NCBI GenBank assembly: GCA_907165135.1
Contig: OU015566.1
Location: forward strand, 10,338,157-10,402,156
Direction of reading: 5' to 3'
Source of the DNA: Oikopleura dioica
Taxonomy: Eukaryota; Chordata; Appendicularia; Copelata; Oikopleuridae
DNA length: 64,000 nucleotides
In this document: positions 56,414-64,000 of the stretch, one piece after another
Position numbering within the stretch: the stretch's first letter is position 1
Layout: every line of letters starts with the position of its first letter
Notes under the pieces: model-generated
What the model was told of the DNA's origin: nothing
Database searches by the model: none
Seen by the model: the letters and a program-made list of their open reading frames with translations, nothing else
Made by a program: the position numbers and the translations under genes

Positions 56414-57667
56414 ATGGAAATCGCAGTTGCAAAGGCGAAAATAATCGGAGAAAATGATCTTATGACAAGGGATGGTGAGATTCACCTTTTTCAAGGAAGC
56501 TTCTCAGAAGAGCTTTAATAAACCCTCTCTTTTGAAAAGAGTCTATTTCGCCAGCGCATCTTTTGAGGGCCGGATCTACATCCATGGAGGCTGCAGAGAA
56601 GCTCATGGAAAACACCCAGAGCCTTTGGCGGAAATCCTCCTTTTCGATCAAGAAACTCTTTCTGTTGGGGAAGTCAAAAGTGAAACTCTTGCGCCAAGAC
56701 TTTGCAAGCATCAGATGTCGATAAGGGATTATAAACTTCTGCTGGTTGGAGGGTGGGATGGATTAAAGAGACGACATCAGTGTTGGTTTTTTAATCTTAG
56801 GACGCGGCAGTGGATTTTGTTGAGGTAAGCACGCCTTTTTCTTTCGCTGATATTTTCATGATAGATTTCAGGGAGACCATTCCAAGCGGAGATGTTGAGC
56901 AGAGTCCTGCCGGTCTTAGTTCCCATTCTTTTTGCCCAGTTAGCGCTGATACCTACGTTGTTACTGGGAGAGAAGGCTCTGTTCGATTCCAGAAGAGATT
57001 CGCCTGCATATTTTCCCTGAAAATCTCTGAAGGAGAGGGAGAAGTTCCAAAGTACGAGTATGCTAGAGTCTCTCATCAAATGGGCTCGAGATCTGGTCAC
57101 AGTTCTCATTATGCTCCAAGGTTAGAGATTTGCTAAATTTTGAGACTCTAGATTTTGATTCATAGCTTTTGCCGCGGGAAGAAAAAGTGTCCGAATCTGT
57201 TGATGATCGGCGGAAGAAATGAAGAAACGATAGATTCTATGCCTCTCTCATCGTTTACAAATGTGAAAACACCCGAGTTTGACGCGAAACAGAAGGTGAT
57301 TCTTGATTCAGTAAAAATGAAACTGAATAGCATCAAGCCTGCCTTTCGAATTCACGCTTCTCTATCAGGTACAAAACTACTTTCTCCCACTAAATTCATG
57401 AATCGATCAGTCGACAACTGGATAGTTCTCCACGGAGGACTCGTGTTCAACAAAATACGCGACAATGTCCTCGGCGACTCGTTGATTCTATACGACTCTA
57501 GCTCTTCCAGGTGGCACACGATCAAAATCAGCGGCGACAACAATTGTCTTCTGAAAAGATTCGGCCATACGTTAGCTTCTTTGAATGGAAAACTCTACAT
57601 TTTGGGAGGCTCGCAGAGCGATGAAACATTGGTCTCTCAAATGCTCGAGCTCGTTATTGAAAATTAG
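56414..57667 (+). CDS. KLHDC9: Kelch-repeat protein, KLHDC9-like
   Basis: Main exons 56472-56824, 56872-57120, 57166-57667. Kelch blades are visible as YIHGG, LLLVGGWDG, VTGREGS, LMIGGRNE, IVLHGGLVF and YILGGSQ. The linear order AGLSSHSFC - TGREGS - QKRFACIFSL - SRSGHSS is specific to KLHDC9. The start is ambiguous: ATG 56414 follows a spliced-leader-type acceptor (GATTTTAG) 76 nt after the NOP53 stop and would need a 34-nt GG-AG intron (56474-56507), while ATG 56472 reads straight through. The propeller is a protein-interaction scaffold; its partner is not known from sequence. Confidence 0.85.
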
Positions 57668-57789
57668 AATTTATGTCTTCTGTATCGAAAAATTCTTTCC
57701 TGCTCCGAATATTTTCTTAGTCCGAAAAAACAGTATTTTTATAGAAAGAACCCTGCTTTGATTATTGTTTCTTCAGAAATTTATCCAAG

Positions 57790-59217
57790 ATGAGACTCGT
57801 TAGTCTATTCGTTGTCGGAATAATTTGTCAACAAGTCGATCCTTCGGCCGACAAGCGTTTGCCGTTGAAATATAAGAAAGGCGATTTTAAGAAATCCCTC
57901 AAATCATCTTCTGATGGAGAAACGAGCTTCACCAAAGAGTTCTACGAGCAAGACCGAAAGACACAGCAAATGCTCTGTCGAGGTCTTGTTGAAATCGATT
58001 ACAGCAAAGCATCAGCCGTTGAAATTCTGATTCGAATAATGGAGCTAATCGAAGTGACGGGAACCATCGACGAGGTCGAAAGCAAGTTGACCGTCATGCT
58101 CAACATGGACAAACTAGAGGAGTTAAAATCGACACCAAATGACACTCACCTAGTAAGAAGTCCCCTTTTCAAGAGACAAAAAACATTCATGAACTTACTT
58201 TCAGACAATCTCAGAACTTTCAAATAGCCTGAACGATCTGCTCTACCCCGTTCAACTCGACGAGCGAAATCTCCTCGAAAAGACTCTTGATCGACTTGGA
58301 ATCGACATGATGACGTTCTATGTGATCGTTGGTGGCACGATCGTTTTTTCTACCATAACTTTCGTCCGATTTCACGGAAGAGGATTGGTGGAGCAATTTG
58401 GTGTCTCGATTTTGCTGAAAATAACTTTAACTGTTCTTTGGCTTCTAAATTTACCCGCAGCGTATGAAAAAGCGCTGCAGAAAGAAACTGCTGAATGGAA
58501 AGCCGCTCAATTCAAAGGTTAAAATCTACAGTTTTTTTGTCTTTCTTAAAATGTTCTTCAGAAATTCCAAATGAATGCCGAGGATCGCGTTCTATAACCG
58601 ACCGTTTGTCCGGCTTCTTTTCGTTCGACACGATAGACCCTTGCGTCAAATATCACCAAGGAATGATTGAACCAAGATATCGAGTTTCTTGGTTCGCTGT
58701 TGCTACGAGTTCTTTCATGGAAATAATCAACCCGGTTTTTACTGAAGTAGCGAGGGGAATAAGATCCAGTTTGGATACGCTCTTGGATGGAAAGGGCTTC
58801 TATCATCAATGTAGGCCCCTCTTTGCTTTTATTTTTGTCAATTTTCTAGTGATTTACTCTCTTATCACCCTCATCGTCTTCATCTTTTCCTTCATGTGGA
58901 TTACCGGATTCAAGTTCAAGCTCTCCAGCCTCCTCTTCGGCATCGAATTCGGCCCAGAACCACAGGAAAATCAAAAATCGAAACCAAAAGAAGACGAAAA
59001 GAAACTTTTGATGATCGAGAACGCTCTTCAGAAAATGGAGGCCCTGCAGCTGGAAATGTCCAAAACCCTCCACGATTCAAAACAACGTGCCAAATTCGCG
59101 GCTAAATTCAGCCTCCCGGCTCCCAAACCCGGGCCAAGTGGAGACCACTTGCCAGTTGAAAACATCTCTCAAAGAGAAAACGATGATTCCGATGGCGATT
59201 TCGAATGCGTCAACTAA
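57790..59217 (+). CDS. CLCC1: Chloride channel CLIC-like protein (CLCC1-like)
   Basis: Exons 57790-58152, 58205-58517 and 58562-59217 give 443 residues. Signal peptide, a luminal helical region, then membrane segments around MMTFYVIVGGTIVFSTITFV, LLKITLTVLWLLNLPAA and FAFIFVNFLVIYSLITLIVFIFSFMW, with the family motif DPCVKYHQ between the second and third. The C-terminus is a charged cytosolic tail with a coiled coil ending DGDFECVN. CLCC1 proteins are endoplasmic reticulum anion channels. It starts 122 nt after the KLHDC9 stop on the same strand, so NOP53, KLHDC9 and CLCC1 may be co-transcribed. Confidence 0.8.
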
Positions 59218-60732
59218 AATCATTTTTTCTTTCTCACTGCCATTTATTCTTTTTTTCAAACAGGTGCTCATTTAAAATTTTAAATATTCCGAAGTTGTGG
59301 TTTCGCGATCATCCAGCATTGATTTGCGCGACTCCAGAGCACGGAAAAGACCTTTACTTGGAATATTTTGTGATTTGACTTCCACAAGAGTTTTGTTTTG
59401 AATTCTCCGCGTATGATTTTCAATGAATCTTTTCCTAGAAATCTTCCGATTAGTCCACTTGCCGAGTTTGATAATCCTGACGGGTCTAATTATATCGCTT
59501 ATAAATTAGGGTCCGGCATGGATCAGGGTCAGATTTTTTTATAAGCCCATTTCACTTTTATCGGATTCCCTAGGTCAAAAAACATATTTTATTCCATTAC
59601 AGTGAAGCTTGAAACCCAACAAGAAAAAATTTACAGGCAATATAAATCGACATCAAACAGTTGATTTTCTTAAGTTCAATAGTTTCATCAGTTTTAAGCT
59701 GTTTCCTGTAATACCAAAGCCAATACTTGTACTTCTATCCTCTGATAGGTAAACAATAAACTTTGCGCCATTCCACATGTAAATCTTTCTGTGATTATCA
59801 AAACTGCAACAGAGCATTTCTAGAGCAGAATAAGGGAAAAGGTGCAAGTTTACATAAGCATTTCCTTGATTTCTTCAGGCAGTTCTTCGAGCGTAAAATT
59901 GTAAGTACCAGGGCATTTCTCATGTGAGTTTAATGAAATAGCATCAAGCTTGAAAATATTTTTCTTTTTTTCTCAAAACATTTTAACTCGTGGCCTTTGA
60001 CTTTTCGAGGATCTTTAATGAGCCACTTTCCAATTTAGAAATCTGAACAGTACAATTACTGCCCCACTCTCCGATACGTATTTTAATCGCATTTTCTTCT
60101 CTCTGGACCCAAATTTTGGGCTCACTTCGTTGATCTTTCAAGAGCGTGATTTTGTGAGAGAAATTCTTGGAAAGACAGATGGAATCGCCATCTTCATTTG
60201 TGACTTTTGAAGGCTTGAATTTGCGAATAATTATCGGCGGTAAATTTTTATGAAATTTGATACCCGATTTATTAGATTTTACCCTTCATTGATCACTCAT
60301 TCTGAACTAAACAAGCGCATCACTTTTCTGCTACATTCACTTTTCAAGCCTTTTCTCTATATTTCATTGTCTCTGATTTTGCTTTAAAAACCAGAACGAC
60401 TATCAGCAGGATCATCCTTGTTTGAATTTTGCTCTGAGAAAATATCAGCTCTGATCTGAAATCTGAGCCTCAAACTTCGATTTATCTCGATTCTAAAATT
60501 GCCTTGTGAATTTTTCGACGAACAAAAATCATCCATCAACTGTGTTGTTTCACGAATAGCTATAATCATATATTACCGTTAAATTGACGGCGTCAATAAT
60601 TAGCAGCCTGCACCTTTTTCATTCAAATTGCCTTTTCGACTCTTTTTTTATGTCGATTTGTTATTTAGAAATGCTCAACTCTGAAATGATCACTCCAGCT
60701 TAGGGCTAAACTAACACTCTTCCACTTGCAGA
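59218..60732. other. Intergenic region with a possible small minus-strand gene
   Basis: On the minus strand an open stretch at about 60000-60250 (RKFKPSKVTNEDGDS, then KIWVQREENAIKIRIGEWG) and another at 59653-59790 (YMWNGAKFIVYLSED) have coding-like composition. An intermediate LEELPEEIKEML resembles the start of an F-box helix. I could not join them with consistent splice phases, so no CDS is claimed. Confidence 0.35.
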
Positions 60733-61698
60733 ATGAACGAGCTGCCGTATGTAATCAGAAAAAACATTTTCGAGAAAATTGGCAGTCAAAAGCCAAAAAT
60801 TAAATGGTTTTATCCAAGTGGACTTCCTCGGTAAAATCACAATGCTTTTCAAATTTCATTTTTCTAGGGAAATTACGAATGAAATGGACACGCTATCGAA
60901 CCAACTGAAATTTTGCCTCGTTTATCCTGAATTTTTAACGAAGTTAGGTTAGTCTCTAGAAATCACTAGAATGCTGGTTTTATTGATTTGTTCCATTCAG
61001 ACCTGAATACGAAAAGACTCCCCCTGAAGTGCCTGTATTTGCTGCACTACTTTCCAGAGTACAGTTCCAGGACAGAGAAAGAAATCCGCGCACGATTACG
61101 TAACGACGCCAAAGCATTTGAACACATAGAACACGAAGATGGATCGTGGGAGGTGCATTCGTGGACGATTACTGACATTATTGGAGATAGAGAGGAACAT
61201 TCGGACTGGGCTTTCAGGTAAAAAAAGAAGTAACTCATTTCCTGTTTGAACAGAGAAAGTAATTTTACTACACGATTTCTTGATGAAATTTTGAATAGAT
61301 GGGGATCCAACTGAGAAATCTTCGAGGGAACCTTTCAAGAAAAAGAATCCTGCTATTTAGAAATTGAACTTTCTTTTGGTTTATTATATGAAATGTTACA
61401 TAATGCCCTAACCCGTTATCTTTTGCGTAGAATCAAGTCCCTCGCGTCGCACTGTCTGATCGACATTTGTTTTTGAAAAAGCGCGAATCGGCCATGTTTT
61501 TTTTTCTTTCAAAATCAAATTTTAAAATGCGTGATTTGCGATTATATCTCTTTCAGATATTACTGCGAGTACTTGGCATTTCTCATCGACTTATCAGTCG
61601 TGCGACTAGAAGATTCGTCCTCGCTCATGGATTTTGCAAGGAGAAATAAATTCAAGAAGAGTGAAGCATTTTTGGCCGATGCTCTTTTGTTCTCATGA
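60733..61698 (+). CDS. Unknown 178-aa protein, possibly F-box-like
   Basis: Exons 60733-60830, 60868-60947, 61001-61217, 61557-61698, GT-AG with consistent phases. The N-terminus MNELPYVIRKNIFEKIGSQ resembles the first helix of an F-box (LPxxIxxxIFxxI), but the rest of the motif is not clear. The remainder is a charged helical protein ending FLADALLFS. There is an acceptor TTGCAG just before the ATG. An F-box role (SCF ubiquitin ligase adaptor) is tentative. Confidence 0.65.
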
Positions 61699-62262
61699 AG
61701 AAAAAACTTATCTTACCTCAATAACTTCCTTTATTTTTATCTATCGCTTCTTTATTATGTTGTGTACTCAAATATGCTAATCTAAAAAGAACTTTCATTG
61801 TGACTGTTGAAAATTTTAAATATTCTATGCAATTATATCTTTATTTTTTATTGTATCTTAAAATTCCCTCATCATATTGTGCTATCTAACTACTGCTCTT
61901 TCTACTGTTATTTCTGTCAACCCCTTTCATTAAGTTTACCCGATTTTCTTTGGTAAAAGAATCGCTCCTTACGCCCTAAAGACATTTGAAAATCAAAACT
62001 TGATTCTTATCAACTTTCGCCAAATTTTAACTTGGTTGAAAATTTCAACTTGAAATGAAGTTGAAAATCAAGGGTGTCCTCTTTAGGTTTTCCTATCGGA
62101 TATTCTCGAACAGCGACAGTTACAATTATTTACTGGAGCGATTTTCTTGCCAAAGAATTGGTCGTTATCAATTGATTGGGTAAATCTTCTGTCTTCTATA
62201 AATAAGCAAAACTGTAACTCAATTCTCAAGTGTTATTTTTCATTATTTTCAGAAAGCGCAGT

Positions 62263-63374
62263 ATGTCCACATTCGCCGCTCAAATCGCCGTTGAAGACAA
62301 AGTTCTTGTCGGAGACGCGGTAAAGGTGAACGCAAAAGTGGCAGAAATCAACAAAGCTGGCGCGAAAGAGATCCAATGTGTTTTCGACTTTGATGCGACG
62401 ATTTCAAAGCACAAACATAATGGCGAACACGCTGCCTCGTGCCATACTGCGCTGGAAAAGACCCTGGGCGAAGAAAAGTACTCGGAAATGGTTGAGTTGA
62501 GAAACAAGTTCATCAAGATTGAGTTCGACCCGGCCCTGACGCCTGAAGAAAAATCGCCTCACATGACAGAGTGGTGGTCAACAGCGCACAAGAAAATCGT
62601 CGAACATCATGTTCAAAAACAGAAGATTCAAGAGTCAGTCAGAAAATCTGCCATTCACATTCGAGAAAGAAACGATGAGTTCTTCAAACTATTGGAGGTA
62701 AATTTACACAAACAGTCCATTTCAGGGCTCAATTTTTTTTTCAGAAAACGCCAGTTCTTCTCTTTTCAGCTGGAATCAAACAAATAGTCGAATACGCGAT
62801 GGAGTACAAAGCTGCTGCTGGGCTAACCTCCAACATGGGTGCGAAATCTTAACCCCCTGGCGGCTTTTTAATCCTTTCTATTTTCAGACGTCGTTTCGAA
62901 CGAAATGATTTTCGACGAAAACGAGAACGTAGTAGACTTCTCCGAGCCACTTATCCACACCTTCACGAAGAATACGCAATCGATTGGCGAGACTTGGCGG
63001 CGAAAACTGCGTGAAAGAAAGAATGTTCTTCTCATGGGTGAGGATCTTGTGGGATTGAATTGGCGATGATTAGAAAATCAATTTAGGTGATAGCGAAGGA
63101 GACCCAGATATGGTGAGGGATGATGATTTGGCTGAAGGAGGAACTTGCTTGAGGTGAGAAATTCTCAAACTGAAGAACGAGGCCTCTAGAACAGCCTTGT
63201 GTTTTCATCTTTCCCCATTTATTCAATTCATTCAGAGTGGGATTCCTCAATCGCGATTCCCCCGAAGCCAGAGAAAAGTACCAAAAACTCTACGACATCG
63301 TCATCGTCGACGACGAGAGCCTCTCAGTTCCTATCAAAATCGTTCAAGCAATCCTTTCTGTCGACTCCGAATAG
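62263..63374 (+). CDS. NT5C3: Cytosolic 5'-nucleotidase III (pyrimidine 5'-nucleotidase)
   Basis: Five exons (62263-62697, 62745-62838, 62888-63037, 63087-63153, 63236-63374) give 294 residues, the usual family length. Haloacid-dehalogenase motifs are present: FDFDATIS (motif I), PVLLFSAGI (motif II region), and the terminal GDSEGDPDMVRD (motif III/IV aspartates). UMPH-1-specific stretches include EEKSPHMTEWWSTAHKKI and KNTQSIG. The enzyme hydrolyses UMP, CMP and related 5'-monophosphates in the cytosol, Mg-dependent. The ATG was chosen as the first after acceptor TTTTCAG, 11 nt upstream. Confidence 0.95.
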
Positions 63375-63800
63375 AGCTCTCTTTTGTTTGTGAATTCTAG
63401 ATCATTTTTTTTCAAATAGCCTATTTTTCTCTAGATCTCGCCAGGTTGGCTGGATCATCGCAAACAACCTATCTTTACACTGATAACGACAATTTTTCCT
63501 TCTCTTTTTCAGTCATAACTTTCGTCTTCAGCGCCAGAAAAGTTGGCGGTTTCTAGTTCCATAAAGCCCAATGGAGTGAGTTTATAGGTACTATCGTTTC
63601 TTCTTGTGCGTCAAAACACAATCTTCTACCACTAATGTACTGTTACTTCTGTGCCTCGATCTTCACTTGTGAACTTGTTTACCTGAACTTCATTTAACAA
63701 CATTCTTTTTTTCCGTTTCAATCAAAAACTATTAACAAAACTTAAAAACTCTTACGACGGGCTTATTTTTCAGGTAAGCATATGTCCAGGCAAGATGGTT

Positions 63801-64000
63801 TTAGACCCCGCTGCGGTACTTGGCACGGAGACGATCAAAAACTTCATCAGGAAAGTTCAAAAATTCGGGTCTTCTGAAACTTCAATTTGAAATCAAGGAA
63901 GACTCTCTTCTTTTCTTTCAAGATCCTTCCTTCTTCTGAACTCTGGAAAAAGCAACTGTTAGAGCGCGATTCACCTGTCCATAACCAACACTCCCAGAAT
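63801..64000 (-). CDS. 3' end of a minus-strand gene (partial)
   Basis: The terminal exon reads PEFLNFPDEVFDRLRAKYRS and ends GV-stop at 63801, preceded on the minus strand by an AAGTTTCAG acceptor near 63880. The rest of the gene continues beyond the window. Composition is clearly coding, but the fragment is too short to name. Confidence 0.5.

Overview
The window looks like nuclear DNA of an appendicularian (larvacean) tunicate, most likely Oikopleura dioica or a close relative. The evidence is very short introns (many 43-70 nt), genes packed on both strands, same-strand neighbours only about 41-44 nt apart with an acceptor AG directly before the next ATG (the signature of spliced-leader operons), and a clear minority of non-canonical introns. 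GA-AG introns are required by reading phase in at least five genes, and GC-AG and GG-AG introns occur in another. Fritillaria, another larvacean with unusual introns, is the main alternative.

Region 1 (1-18.3 kb) is a block with no recognisable housekeeping gene. On the plus strand are the 3' part of a protein-primed family B DNA polymerase of Polinton/Maverick type, broken by five short introns, and one unknown gene 28 nt downstream. Converging on them from the minus strand is a run of nine unfamiliar genes: two nuclear-looking proteins, membrane proteins, a basic protein, an acidic 790-residue protein and a 56-residue RING finger. Three of the junctions have operon spacing. I read the block as a probable Polinton-like or virus-like integrated element that has adopted host splicing. 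This is inference; no capsid, packaging ATPase or integrase was recognised, and the left end lies outside the window.

Region 2 (18.3-35.8 kb): a coiled-coil-like unknown gene carries a 2.4-kb non-autonomous hAT element, filled with a 56-bp minisatellite, in its first intron. It shares an operon with a G-protein gamma subunit. After 3.5 kb of apparently empty DNA come three tandem minus-strand paralogues: secreted CUB-domain proteins with Thr-rich linkers and hydrophobic C-terminal tails.

Region 3 (35.8-51.2 kb): a secreted galaxin-like/TSP1-like/von Willebrand A protein with repeat-rich long introns, a single-pass membrane protein, a small secreted protein, a PI-PLC X-domain protein whose third exon carries a 521-bp transposon flanked by 9-bp duplications, an aldo/keto reductase with a duplicated first exon, and a small acidic protein.

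Region 4 (52-64 kb) is a dense housekeeping stretch on the plus strand: a 3CxxC zinc-finger protein (ZCCHC24-like), a small zinc-binding-like protein, then the tightly spaced NOP53 - KLHDC9 - CLCC1-like series, an unknown gene, and cytosolic 5'-nucleotidase III. The last exon of a minus-strand gene runs off the right edge.

Exon joins were worked out by hand from splice sites and reading phase. For most genes the exon lengths sum to a multiple of three, but individual boundaries may be off by a base or two.
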